Source of the DNA: Myotis daubentonii
Taxonomy: Eukaryota > Chordata > Mammalia > Chiroptera > Vespertilionidae
Reading direction: 5' to 3'
Length of the DNA stretch: 64,000 nt
NCBI RefSeq assembly: GCF_963259705.1
Contig: NC_081846.1
Coordinates: 93,508,641 to 93,572,640 of the forward strand
Positions 42,079 through 54,533 of the stretch are shown here, piece after piece. Each line of letters opens with the position of its first letter. Positions within the stretch are counted from its first letter, which is position 1. The position numbers were made by a program, and so were the translations under genes. A model generated the notes under the pieces. It saw nothing but the letters and a program-made list of their open reading frames with translations. It was not told the origin of the DNA and did no database searches.

Positions 42079-42834
42079 TGTTTTTTAGGACTGCTTGTGA
42101 GGTTGTTTTGCTTTTTCATTTCATTTTTTTTTCTGCTGGTTTTTGCCTCCGTATACCCCCCCACCCCTCCCACCCCCGGTTATTCTTGTGCTCTGTTTTC
42201 CCTTCCCTCTCTTGATATTATTGATTATTTGTAGTTTGCATTCATCTCCAGGGATCTGTTGCTGGAATGTTTTGGGATTAGTGGCGGTTCAATCAGAGTT
42301 TTCTCCTCATATAAATAGTCTCTTTTCTTCTTCTACTTCATTCTCTCTTTTCGCTCTTTTTTTGTTCTTTTTCCCCCCTCCTTTTACACCAATATCATTT
42401 TTGCATTCCTTTTTTTTCTTAATTTTCTTTTCTTTTCTTTTTTCTCTTTTATCGTTTTCTATTCTTTCTTCCTTATCCCCTAATCTGGTTAATTCCAGTG
42501 GTCCCCTTTATTTGGGGTTATTAATATCGTGAATATATTTGTGTTCAGTGCTTGGTACGTGGTTCCTTGTTGTGTTGTACTATGTGCCCTTACATCAACG
42601 CAGCAGATCCAAGCAACAGCAGCCTCCTGATCACCACTCCCTCTGAGGAACAGCACCTGTACGTGATGCATCCCCCCACCAGCCAGAAGAGCCACCACAG
42701 CTGTGAACAACACCCACCAGAGGAGCTGCTGCCAACTGAGGAGCAGCTGCTACCGCAACCACCCGAGGAGCAACCACAGCCCAAGGAGCCACTGCCGCCA
42801 AGGGAGCAGCCACTGAACGACTCAACGTCTAGTT

Positions 42835-43784
42835 ATGACAGTGAGATCACACATGGGTAGACAAAGAAACCCCCAAAGGAAAGAAAAGGAGGACTCGCCA
42901 GAAAAGCAGCTAAGAGATACAGAGGCATGCAACATGACAGAAAAAGAATTCAGAATAAGGGTCCTAGAGGGCATAAACAGGATGGAGGAAAAAATCAACA
43001 ACATATGCAAGAAGCAAGAAGAAACAGATGAAAAAATCAACCACTTATGCAAGAAGCAAGAAGAAACAGATGAAAATCAACAACTTAAGTAAGACCCAAG
43101 AAGAAATGAAGAGCAATATAGCTGCAATAAAAAACACCATTGAAAGTATCAACAGTAGACTTGGAGAAGCGGAGGACCGAATTAGTGAATTGGAAGACAA
43201 AGAAGCAAAACACACACAAACTGTAGTGCAATAGGAGAAAAAAATTAAAAGACAGGAGGAGAGCCTAAGGGAGCTTTCGGACAACACGAAACGAAACAAC
43301 ATACGAATAATAGGGGTGCCAGAACAACAAAAAGAGGAACAAGGATTAGAAAACCTATTTGAAGAAATAATATCAGAAAACTTCCCTGAGGTGGGGAAGA
43401 AAAAAAGTCACACAAGTGCAGAGAGTCCCAAACAAGGTGAACTCGAAAAGACCCACACCAAGACACATCATAATTGCCATAACAAATGTTCAGGACAAAG
43501 AGAGAATCTTAAAGGCTACAAGAGAGACACGGAAAGTTACATACAAGGGGTATCCCACTAGATTATCAAATGATTTCTCATCAGAAACACATCAGGCCAG
43601 AAAAGAATGGATGGAAATTTACAAAGTGATGCATAGCAAAGGACTGAACCCAAGAATACTCTATCCAGCCAGGCTATCATTCCAAATTCAGGGGGAAATA
43701 AGAAGCTTCACAGACAAAAAAAGGCTAAGGGAGTTTATCACCACCATGCCAGCAATGCAAGAAATGCTAAAGGGACTGGTGTAA
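42835..43784 (+). pseudogene. L1 ORF1 (broken)
   Basis: The RNA-binding L1 protein is readable in pieces. The N-terminal coiled-coil part (42,835-43,092) contains a 14-residue tandem duplication (KINNICKKQEETDE, then KINHLCKKQEETDE). A second piece lies in another frame (43,028-43,234), and the C-terminal part (43,416-43,784) ends MPAMQEMLKGLV. At least two frameshifts and a stop (GTGCAATAG, 43,232) break it. Confidence 0.8.
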
Positions 43785-43829
43785 AAAGAACTAAAAAGCT
43801 CAGAAAGAAAACAGCCACACACAAAAAAG

Positions 43830-46800
43830 AATTGGCTACAAACAAGTACCTTTCAATAATAACTTTAAACTTAAACGGACTAAATGCTCCCACCAAAAGA
43901 CATCGAGTGGCTGAATGGATAAAAGAACAGGACCCATACATTTGCTGTCCACAAGAGACCCACCTCATTAGAAAGGACTCACACAGATTGAAAGTGAAGG
44001 GATAGAAAAATATCTTTCAGGCAAATGGAAAGGAAAAGTAAGCTGGGGTAGCAATACTTATATCGGACTAAATAGACCTCAAAGTGAAGGCCATAGCAAG
44101 AGATAAGGAAGGCCACTTGATAATACTAAAGGGATCAATACAACAAGATACACCCCTGATAAACATATATGCACCCAATGCAGGAGAATGCAAATACATG
44201 AAAAAAGTCCTGGAAGATATCAAAGGAGAGACCGACAACAACACAATCATAGTAGGGGACTTTAATACACCACTGACATCACTGGATAAATCCTCTAGAC
44301 AAACACTCAGCAAAGAAACAGCAATTCTAAATGACTCACTAGATCAGATGGACTTAATTGACATCTTCAGAACGCTTCACCCCAAGGCCATGGAATATAC
44401 ATTCTAGTCAAGTGCTCATAAGACACACTCAAAAATAGACCACATATTGGGTCACAAACACAAAGTCTCCCCAAACTCAAGAAGATTGAAATCATACCAA
44501 GCATCTTTTCACACCACGGTAGCATAATATTAGAAGTAAGCTACAATGAAAACAACCCCAAATACTCAAACACTTAGAAGCTGAATAGCATGTTATTAAA
44601 TAATGATTGGGTTACCCACGAGATCAAAGAAGAAATTAAAAACCTCCTGGGAACTAATGACAATGAAAACACAACAGTCCAAAACGTATGGGACGCAATG
44701 AAACCAGTCCTGAGAGGGAAGTTTATAGCCGTACAGGCATATCACATTAAACAAGAAAAAATGGTAGTAAATCATCTAACTCTACAACTCAAAGAATGAA
44801 AAGAGAGCAACAAGAAAACCCCAGAGTGAGCAGAAGGAAGGAGATAATAAAGATTAGAGCAGAAATAAAAGAATTAGAGACCAAAAAATCAATACAGAAA
44901 ATCAATGAAACCAAGAGCTGGTTCTTCGAAAGGATAAACAAGATTGACAAACCTCTAGCCAGGCTCACCAAGAAGCAAAGAGACAGGACCCACATAAACA
45001 AAATCATGAATGATAGACCCCACAGAAATACAAATGCTCGTTAAAAAATACTATGGACAGCTCTACTCCAACAAACTAGACAACCTGGAGGAAATGGACA
45101 AATTCGTAGAAAAATACAACATTCCAAAACTCAAACAGGAAGAATCAAAAATCTCAATAGGCCAATAACTATGGAAGAAATTGAAGCAGTCATCAAAAAG
45201 CTTCCAGCAAACAAAAGCCCAGGAGCAGATGGCTTCACAGGGGAGTTTTACCAAACATTCAAGGAAGAACTAAAACCTATCCTACGCAGACTACTACAGA
45301 AAATTCAAGAGGAAGGAACACTTCCAAGCTCATTCTATGAAGCCAGCATCACCCTAATACCAAAACCAGGTAAAGACAACACAATGGAAGAGAATTACAG
45401 GCCAATATCCCTATGAACACAGATGCCAAAATCCTCAACAAAATCTTAGCAAATCGGATCCAGCAGTACATAAGAAAGATCATACAACATGACCAAGTAG
45501 GATTTATCCCAGGGATGCAAGGATGGTACAATATCCGCAAATCAATAAAAGTGATACATCACATAAACAAATTGAAAGAAAAAAACCACATAGTCATATC
45601 AAATGATGTAGAAAAAGCATTTGACAAAATCCAACACCCATTTTTGATAAAAACTCTCAGCAAGGTGGAAATAGAAGGATCATACCTCAACAAAATAAAA
45701 GCCATACATGACAGGCCCACCGCCAACATCATACTCAATGGACAAAAACTAACACCATTTCCCCTAAGGACAGGAACAAGACAGGGATGCCCACTCTCAC
45801 CACTCCTGTTAAACATAGTACTGGAAGTATTAGCCATTGCAATTAGACAAGAAGAAGAAATAAAAGGCATCCAAATTGGAAAAGAAGAAGTAAACCTGTC
45901 CTTATTTGCAGACGACATGATATTATACATACAAAACCCTAGAGACTCCATCAAAAAACTACAAGACTTAATACATGAATTTGGCAATGTAGCAGGATAC
46001 AAAATTACCCCCAAGAAATCTGAGGCATTTCTATACACCAATAGTGAACTTTCAGAAAAGAGAATAAAAAACAATCCCATTTACCATCGCACCAAAAAAA
46101 ATTAAGATACCTAGGAATAAACTAAAGAGGTAAAAGACCTCTACTCAGAAAACTACAGGACATTGATAAAAGAGATAGAGGAAGACATAAACAAATGGAA
46201 GAACATACCGTGTTCATGGATTGGTAGAATCAACATCATTAAAATGTCCATACTACCCAAAGCAATCTATAAATTTAACGCACTTCCCATTAAAATACCA
46301 ATGGCATACTTCACAGATCTAGAACTAACTCTCCAAAAATTCATCTGAAATAACAAGACCCCGAATAGCTGTATCAATCCTGAGAAAGAACAAAGTAGGT
46401 GGGATCTCAATACCAGATATCAAGCCGTATTACAAAGCCACTGTTCTCAAAACGGCCTGGTACTGGCACAAGAACAGAAATATAGATCCATGGAATAGAA
46501 TAGAGAGCCCAGAAATTGGCCCGAACCAATATGCCCAATTAACATTTGACAAAGGAGGCAAGAACATACAATGGAGTCAAGACAGTCTCTTCAATAAATG
46601 GTGTTGGGAAAATTGGACAAATATATGCAAGAAAATGAAACTAGATCACCAACTTACACCATACACAAAAATAAACTCAAAATGGATAAAGGACTTAAAT
46701 ATATGGCGGGAAACCATAAAAACTCTAGAAGAATCCAAAGGCAATAAAATCTCAGATATATGCCGAAGCAATTTCTTCACTGATACAGCTCCTATGGCAC

Positions 46801-47370
46801 TTGAAACTAAAGAGAAAATGAACAAATGGGACCACATCAAAATAAAAAGCTTCTGCACAGCAAAAGAAACCATCAACAAAACAACAAGAAAACCCACTAC
46901 ATGGGAAGACATATTTGCCAATGTCATATCTGATAAGGGCCTAATCTCCAACATTTATAGAGAACTCATGCAACTTAACAAAAGGAACATAAACAATCCA
47001 ATCAAAAAATGGGCAAAGGATCTAAATAGACACCTTTCAAAAGAGGACATTCAGCAAGCCAAGAGACATATGAAAACATGCTCAAAGTCACTAATCATCC
47101 GAGAGATGCAAATCAAAACAACAATGAGGTACCATCTCACACCTGTCAGACTGGCTATCATCAACAAATCAACAAACGACAAGTGCTGGAGAGGATGTGG
47201 AGCAAAAGGAACACTCGTACACTGCTGGTGGGAATGCTGACTGGTGCAGCCACTATGGAAGACAGTATGGAATTTCCTCAAAAAACTAAAAGTGGAACTC
47301 CCATTTGACCCTGTGATCCCACTTCTAGGAATATATCCCAAGAAACCAGAAACACCAATCAGAAAGGATA
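43830..47370 (+). pseudogene. L1 ORF2 (endonuclease/reverse transcriptase, broken)
   Basis: The endonuclease part shows LNLNGLNAP, CPQETHL and VGDFNTPL (about 43,860-44,280). The reverse transcriptase spans about 45,170-46,105 with [26 protein letters not shown] and the catalytic [10 protein letters not shown] 1-bp loss after YRPISL (45,416) shifts the frame. Other stops lie in the endonuclease (for example 44,405), before the C-terminal part, and at WWEC-stop (47,240). It cannot make an intact protein. Confidence 0.85.
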
Positions 47371-47740
47371 TATGCTAAGTGAAATAAGCCAGTCAATGAA
47401 GGAAAAATACCACATGATCTCACTCATTCATGGATAACAGAGACCATTATAAACTTTTGAACAATAATAGATACAGAGGCAGAGCTGCCTCAAACAGATT
47501 GTCAAACTGCAGCAGGAAAGCCGGGGAGGGTTGGGGTGCAGGAGGGAGTGGGATAAGAGATCAACCGAAGGACTTGTATGCATGCACATAAGAATAACCA
47601 ATGGACATTAAGACACTGTGGGGTACGGAAGGCCAGGGGATTTTGCAGGGCAGGGGAAAAAAAGGGACACATATGTAATACCCTTTGTAATACTTTAAGC
47701 AATAAATAAATAAAAAAAGAAAGAGGAAGAAACTACAATA

Positions 47741-49010
47741 AAACAAAACCCCACAGTCAAGAGATGCCGAACTGAGATTAGAACCCAATCTTGTAAGAGA
47801 AGAAATCATTTTTTAGTAATTTTACTTACAGTGAATCTTTTAATTTCATTTGTGGTAGTTTCTGAAACACGATTTCTCTTCTTTGAACACTTAAGGGGAA
47901 ATCTGGTCCTTGGGCAGGCGTTCCTCCCCCGCGGTGTGCTGGCCGAAACACCATCTGGGGGACAGGCTGCTGAGGTGGAGCGGTTCCTGGAAGCCTGGCC
48001 CTGGGAGTGCACACAGGAAGTTCCCTGGCTTTCTCCAGCAGCTGGCACCTCCTTACCCACCCCCACCCCCGCTGGGCATGTCTGCAGGGGCAGTTATGCC
48101 TCCACCCAGTGCCAGGCTGCCCTGAGGCACCCTGAGCTCTGATTGGCCATTAGCCACATGCCCCGTGGCTGTTGTTGCTGCTGCCCTCCAGGCACCAGCA
48201 CTGTTGACTGTTGGCCCTGATTTTGTAGAGTCAAGTGCTCTGGGGAAGTGAGCTGTGTCCCCAGGTTTCTGAGCTAGTCAAGTCTTCCTCTTCTCAGAGG
48301 AACTGCTTTTTGGCCAAAGTGATCCCAATTTGTGATGGTGGCGCCCTGAGGACATGCTCCGCCCTGACTGCCAGCTGCAGAGGACCAGGGCCACACCCGC
48401 TTCCTTTTTTCTCTTGTCCCTGGTGAGCTCACCTGGGAGCAAGCCGCCAAGGGAAGAGGGGAGACCCCCAGTGCAGGAGCAGGGGCCCCGTGGGGAGGAA
48501 AGGTCACTCCCTCCCTGAGGGAGAGCCTCGCCCAGCATGACGCTCAGAAATTCCAGGTGCCAGTGTCCCCTGGGCCAGTGGAGGACAGACCCGGGTGAGA
48601 CTCAGACGGGTGAGACCTGGGACAGCGCAAGGGGCAGCGACATGGATAAGCCCTTGTTAAATGCAGTCTATTTCAGCTTTTTCAAACGAAGCAAGAAATT
48701 GGTATTTTGATACAAAATACCCAAATTTATAAACTATTTTAATTTAATGCATCGTGTGGGACAACAACACTCACTTCTGGTCAGATGTGTGGTAGGACCT
48801 CCCTAAGCATCCGCTGAGCTGAAAGGTCATTGGGTCTCGCCTGGACTCGGGCTGCCTGCGGGCATTGCCTCGGACCAGTGATCATGGAGGTGAGTGTTCT
48901 TGATATTTGAAACTCAGTCTCAGGAAATCACCCTGGAGGCCTGGAAGACATGCAGCCACTGGGAGCAGAACAGTCCTCTTCCTCTGCGGGTGGCGGGGTG
49001 AAGGGGGCGC
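47741..49010. other. GC-rich sequence, no gene assigned
   Basis: Several ORFs overlap on both strands, none with family resemblance or convincing splice context. Confidence 0.4.
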
Positions 49011-49014
49011 AGGC

Positions 49015-49145
49015 TCGCAGGTCAGGTCTCTGAGCCTCAGTTTCTCCAACTGTAGACCCATCAGAGGAGCCATCACATTGTAGGGATGACGCTGAGCCTG
49101 GGGCAGAGTAGGAGCCTCATGGTAGACGCTCAGTAGACCTACACC
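49015..49145 (+). mobile_element. MIR fragment
   Basis: CTCTGAGCCTCAGTTTCTCC, then GAGCCTGGGGCAGAGTAGGA follow MIR order, with moderate divergence. Confidence 0.55.
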
Positions 49146-49689
49146 TTCATTCCCGCGCCAGCCAAACACCTGTGATGCGGGCGCATCTCTGCACTTCGCT
49201 GGCCTTGAGGGCACAGAGGGTGTCTCTATGGTCCCATCTGGACGCCCCACAGGCCTCCTGCTCCCGCGTGCTCCCGGTGACCCCTCGCTCTCTCCAGAGT
49301 CACTCAGCTGGCTGTCCCAGCAGGCACCGCAGGACTGCACTCTGCTGAAGGAGTCCTCAGCGAGTCGACTGTGTTTAAAGAGAGAACATAAGAGACCTCC
49401 AGACCTTCCAAGGCGCTGTCTGAAGGACCAGTCACTTCAGTCTGGGCTTAATCATCGCACTAAGGTGATATGCGCGCCATCCATCTCCTTCTGAAAGCAG
49501 CAGCGTTTCAGCCGCGCTGGGGCTGACCACTGACTTTCCTGGGGTTCTGGGAGCACCAGCTGCGCAGATGAGCGAGGGAACCAGACAGTGCGTCATGAGA
49601 GACAGGCGTGCCTTCCCGCAAATAGCTCAGCTCCAAAAGCATGCAGGCCGGGCTCAGAGCCCAGCACGGACCAGGCCCCCCCGGCCCCT

Positions 49690-49900
49690 CCAGACATGGG
49701 CTCCTGGTACAGAGCCGTCCCCCTTATCCCTGGGGTAGTTCCAGGACCCCCAGGAGGGGCCGGAAACCACAGACAGGTAGTACCAATGCATACCTACCTA
49801 TGAGAAGTTTCAATTATAAAATAGGCACAGTAAGAAATTGACAACAATAATTATAAAGAGGACAATGATAACAGTAACTATAATGAAAGTGGTGTGGGTG
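49690..49900. mobile_element. Old DNA transposon relic (Tigger/Zaphod-like)
   Basis: GTCCCCCTTATCCCTGGGG opens the fragment. ATAGGCACAGTAAGAAATTG and ATAACAGTAACTATAATGAA follow in the order of an old mammalian DNA transposon. The exact family is unsure. A related fragment lies at 51,350-51,435. Confidence 0.45.
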
Positions 49901-51349
49901 TGCTCTCTCTTTTTTGTCCTCAAAATACCGTACACGGTACACAGAGCGAGGATGCACAGGATACAGGATGACCTCCCCAGGCTGCTCAGAATGGCTGTCC
50001 TTGAGAGCCTCTGAGTTGTTGATTTCTGGAATTAGTTTAACACTTTCAGACTGCACTTGACAGCAGTTCACTGAACCACACTCAGCACTGCTGGCAGGCT
50101 AGCCACTCAGCCATCACCCCGCCTCCAGGTGCCATGCTCGCTGTGAACAGCACACAGGGTGGCGGGGTGAGAGGTCACCCTCCGTCTGATGGTGGCTCCA
50201 CTGGTTGTCCTACCGCAGGCTCAGGCCCTCTTCTCCACCTGTGCTGTCCCCCTGGGCCAGCAGGCCTCGGGCACAGCCCTGTCATGGTGATGCCAGGAAC
50301 ATAAGGACAGGCCCCTGAAAGCCTCAGCTCAGAACTGGGGCCCTCGGCACTGCTCCCCATATCCTACAGGCCTCAGCAGTCATCTGGCCACACCCGGCAG
50401 CCAGGGAGAGAGGGGGACCCCTCCCAGGGCGGGGCAGTGAATAAAATCTGTGACCCTTGAGGCTCCGAGCCTGGGACAACGGGGCCAGCTCCAGAAGGAG
50501 TCCCTGAACCGCCGCTCAACCTCCTCTCGTGGCCGGGGACATGTGAAGTACACAGCCCTGGGGAGCACTGGGCGCCGGGCCCACAGGACTCCATTCTGCC
50601 TATGTGCATGCTGTGCCTCGCTCGCTCCTGTCCTTTCTGGAGTTGCATTGAGAAAATAGAGCATATGCAGGGTTTGCACTGAGTGAAGGCACTGTGTCTG
50701 TGCATCCGCGGTCAGTGGGAACCCCTGGCCACTGCTGCGGGCTGGGCCGAGCGGGCGATGCGATCCAGCCAGTTTCCCAAAAGGGAAACGCCCTGTCGGA
50801 CATGGCAGTGTGGGCATCTCAGTGCCTCAGCCACCTCGGCGGCCGCCTCCCTCAGCTGAGTGAGAAATGGACAGTCATGTGCAGCCCGCGGTCTTCCCTT
50901 CTGGCCAGGCTTACAGGTGGCCACGGGTGGGAGGGGCTCTGGGAAAGCAGGCCTTTCCATTTCCGGAAGGAGACCTGGGGACTCTGCCCCTGGCGTTCTC
51001 TGGGCCTGAGTGTGAAACCTGGAAACAGGATGGCAAGAGGGAGCCACGCTGAGGGCGAAGGTGGCACTAGGGTGAGACTTGGGAGACCCTCCACAGTGTC
51101 CTCACTGAGCTTCTGGCTGCAGGGCCCGCCCTGCCCACCGCTGGGATCTTGTTACAGGCAGTTAGTGCTCATCATCCCAACCAACCAGTCCCAGTCTTCT
51201 GTCCCGACAGCCGTGGTCCCCGAGCCCACGGGGCCTGTACCTGCTGGGGCTGAGGAGATGGCGTCCTCCCCAAGCCGGGGGCACTGGCCAAGGCCCTGGC
51301 AAACCCTACCTGTGCTCTGTCTTCTCAATGCACACACCAATGAGGCGCG
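49901..51349. other. GC-rich unassigned sequence
   Basis: The longest ORFs (for example 50,694-51,359 plus) have biased composition, and overlapping ORFs exist on the opposite strand. No domain or homologue was recognised. Confidence 0.35.
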
Positions 51350-51435
51350 TCATCTATAAAGTAGGCACAGTAAGAAGGAAACAACAATAGCTATAAACTA
51401 GGGCAATCATAACAGTAACTATAATAAAACTGAAG
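51350..51435. mobile_element. Second DNA transposon relic, same family as 49,690
   Basis: AAAGTAGGCACAGTAAGAAG and CATAACAGTAACTATAATAA repeat the words at 49,820-49,880. Confidence 0.45.
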
Positions 51436-54069
51436 TGAGTGGGTCGCCAGGTCTGGAAGAGGGAGTCGGGGTTGAGCCAGGCCCTCCCAGGCAAGGCAGG
51501 GGCCCAACGCAGGCAGCCTGGGGCAGGCAGGAGCCTCTGAGTGCCGAGCCAGGCGACCCTGGTGCCTGGTTGGCATTGCCCTGGGGTCATCCCACAGCAC
51601 GGGTTTGAAAACCATTAGGGGAAATATGCAGCTTAATTGGAGGAGATGCTGCCATATGAATAGGGCCTGTGTGTGGAGGGACACAAGACAGGAAATTCAA
51701 AATGTGCAGATGCAAACCCTCTACTCACTGGGGACCTTGGAGGCCCTCACCTCACACCCAGGAGTTAACTGCAGACATGGGCCCTGAGCGCCAGCTCTGC
51801 GCGGGGAATACTTCACAGAACACGGTCGGTGCGGTCATGCTGGCGAGCACCGGGCCTGGAACAGCAGCGTTTGCCAGGACAAGGAGTGGCTCCTGTAGTG
51901 GGGGTGCCTTCCCGGACACCCCAGCCGCACTGCGCCACGCTGGTCACGGGGGACGGGAGTCAGGTTTCTGACACGCCTGTTTGATCTCCAGGCCTCCTGT
52001 GCTCTACACGCGTGATGCCTGTGTCCAAACACATGGGTGACGCTGGCTGCTGACCTCAGCCCCCTCGACACCCGGCACCAGGCAGCCGCTGCTGGGCCCC
52101 GGGAAGCTCTGTGTGTTCCGGGGCAGAGGCCTGTGGAGCCTTGAAGATGGATGGCCGCCCTGCAAGGACCCCTGTCAGCAGGGCTGCTTGATGAGGAGGT
52201 GAGCTGGAGAGAGGAGCTGACAACCTTCCCTTCAAATGTGACTCGGAGGGAACTGCCTACAGCCACAAGCTGCGGGAAGGCTTTTGCCCTTTCTTTGGCA
52301 CCTTGTTCTTTCACCGCATCAGCGGGCGTGCAGACAAGGCCAAGGCACTCCCTCAGACACCCTCCCACCTGTCTCCATCGCCCTCCAGCCCGCGAGGTGC
52401 CCTTCGCGTCAGTGAGGCACTTCTGTAACTGGCCCCACGCTGTGCCATCTTCAAGGCCAGGAGCTGGTCAGGATGAGCTTGGCTCAGAGCATTTTGCAGA
52501 AGCAGGGAGCAGGACACCCTGGAACCTGCATCAGAGCCAAAGAGGCTGAATGTGGTGCTCCTCTCCCACAGGAAAGGGGGGGGGGTGATCTTTTCCACAG
52601 GAGAAAGCGCCTTGTGTTAAAGGCATCGGTAATGGGCTGGCAGACAGACTCTGGCTGGCTAAGAAATGGCGCTTCCGCATCAGCCTGGCTCCTGCGTCCA
52701 CAAGACGCTGTCGCCCTCCAGGGAACCGGCCGCCTTGGCCCTGCACAGTGGGCAGCGCTCAAGGCACCCCGCTCAGAGCGGAGGCCGCCGGGCTCTCCCA
52801 GAGGCCCCTGGGCGGGCCTCCTGGGCCTATCCATCTGCGCTGGTCTCCTGGCAAAAGCGCTCTGATTTACTCCCAGGAACTACACCCTCACACCTCAGAT
52901 CCCTTAGCTGCAGCGCAAAGACTCAGCCTTGTCCTCGGACATGTGCATGTGAGTGAGGCCTCTGCAGAACTTGAGGCCCTGGCCCCAGCGCTCAGACCAG
53001 GGATGCTCGTGGACTGGAACCCGGTCCAAAAAGACTTAATCTCAGAGCTTCAAGCAGAACTGCCAGGAAAGGGGAGTTTATTTCACTTCTGGACACAAGC
53101 TCATAAAATCAAAACACTGAAGCCACGGGGCAAAGTCCTGCCTGGGGGTGATACCAAGTCAGACATCATCAACACGGCTGGGAGAGGACACTCGCGTCCC
53201 TGTGCAGTGTGACACCATGTTCTGTCCTCTGATATTCTTGGACCGAGATCTGCCTCTGTACCTCCCTGTTTTCTGAGGCAATGAGATCGATTTTAAAGGC
53301 TGGCCTGAGTTGAGTTTCTGTCACTTGTAACCCACTCAGCCCAGTGGTCCCAACATGGCCGTCCCCTGGGGGGCTGTCCTGCAGCCGCGGACTGCAGAGC
53401 AAGGTCGTGGAAAGTTGCAGCCCACCGGGCCGGGAGGCATCAAGGCAGCTTCTGAGAGGCCAGTTCCACCGACTCCCCACACCAGGAACTTGGAACCCAG
53501 CCCACACAGACCACCGAGGAGGACGGAGTCATTGCAGGGTGGCCACAGGGAAGGGACCCTGCAGAGGGAGACCTTTCCCTCGGTGCTGAGAGCCACCAGG
53601 GGTGCAGGCCGCAGGCACAAGGTGGAAAAGCAAGCCCAGCCCTGCCGCTGTGCTCAGCACAGATCTGCACCGCCTGCTCCACCACTGCTCGAACCCCACT
53701 TCGTTCTCCTGGAGGCCTGGCGTTGCCTTTCCTTCCACCTTCACTCTCCCCAAATTCAACCTTCAGAGTCACCTTCCTGCCTTCCCCTGAGGCTCCCAGC
53801 ACCCACAGAACTCTACATCCAACTCTACAACTGCAAGGTTTGATCCAGCCGTTGAAACACCTTCTGCGGTGAAAAGCTTCCACTGGCCTTAGACTAGTTC
53901 CTTAAAAGGGTCTGGTCACAAGCTCACAATGTTGTAACTCATTTTGCAGCCCTTGATGTCTGGGTGTGAATGCAGATTGGTATTTTCCTTGGGGTCAGGG
54001 CTCCTTGGAGACATAGCTGAGTTGGTTTCTGATGGCAGAATAAAAATCTTCTTTCCCTGTTATTATAGA
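51436..54069. other. GC-rich unassigned sequence
   Basis: Many long ORFs overlap on both strands, as expected from GC-rich DNA with few stops. None shows a known domain. A poly-G run lies at 52,576-52,586. Confidence 0.35.
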
Positions 54070-54533
54070 CTAGAGGCCCGGTGCACAAAATTCGTGCACT
54101 GGAGGGGTGGGTGCCCCTCAGCCCAGCCTTCACCCTCTCCTATCTTGGACCTCTCAAGAGATGTCCAACTGCTGGTTTAGGCCTGATCCCGGACATCCCT
54201 CTCACAATCTGGGACTGCTGGCTCCCAACCACTTGCTTGGCTGCCTGCCTGATTGCCCCTGACTGCTTCTGCCTGCCATCTTGATCACCCCTAACTGCTC
54301 CCCTACTGGCCTGGTCACCCCTAACTGATCTCCCTTGCCAGCCTGGTCACCCCTAACTTCCCTCCTCTGCCAGCCTGGTCACCCCTAACTGCCCTCCCCT
54401 TCAGGACTAGTCCCCCCCAACTGCCCTCCTCTGTCAGCCATCTTGTGGTGTCCATCTTGTGCCCACATGGAGGCAACCATCTTGTGTGAGGGCATGATGG
54501 TCAATTTGCGTATTACCTCTTTATTATATAGGA
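54070..54533 (-). mobile_element. Non-autonomous Helitron with 33-bp minisatellite
   Basis: Complete ends are visible: CTAGAGGCCCGGTGCAC on the left and TTATTATATAGGA on the right, inserted between A and T. Internally, GCCTGGTCACCCCTAACT recurs about every 33 bp at 54,265-54,420. Confidence 0.85.

Larger units (their letters stand above)
41390..47735 (+). mobile_element. Near full-length, inactivated L1
   Basis: A pyrimidine-rich 5' UTR (about 41,390-42,830) leads to a broken ORF1, a broken ORF2 and a 3' UTR ending in AGCAATAAATAAATAAAAA. TAAAACAAAAC occurs near 41,379 and again near 47,739, a possible target-site duplication, although the A-rich context weakens it. About 190 bp of the ORF2 3' end is missing at 47,371 compared with the copy at 38,010. 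Confidence 0.85.

Noticed and set aside
50694..51359. 221-codon plus-strand ORF in the GC-rich block
   Set aside because: It has biased composition, is shadowed by ORFs on the other strand, crosses no splice structure, and ends next to a transposon relic.
52150..52203. ATGGCCGCCCTGC with good context followed by GAGGAG|GTGAGC donor
   Set aside because: It looks like a small first exon, but no matching acceptor exon or family was found.
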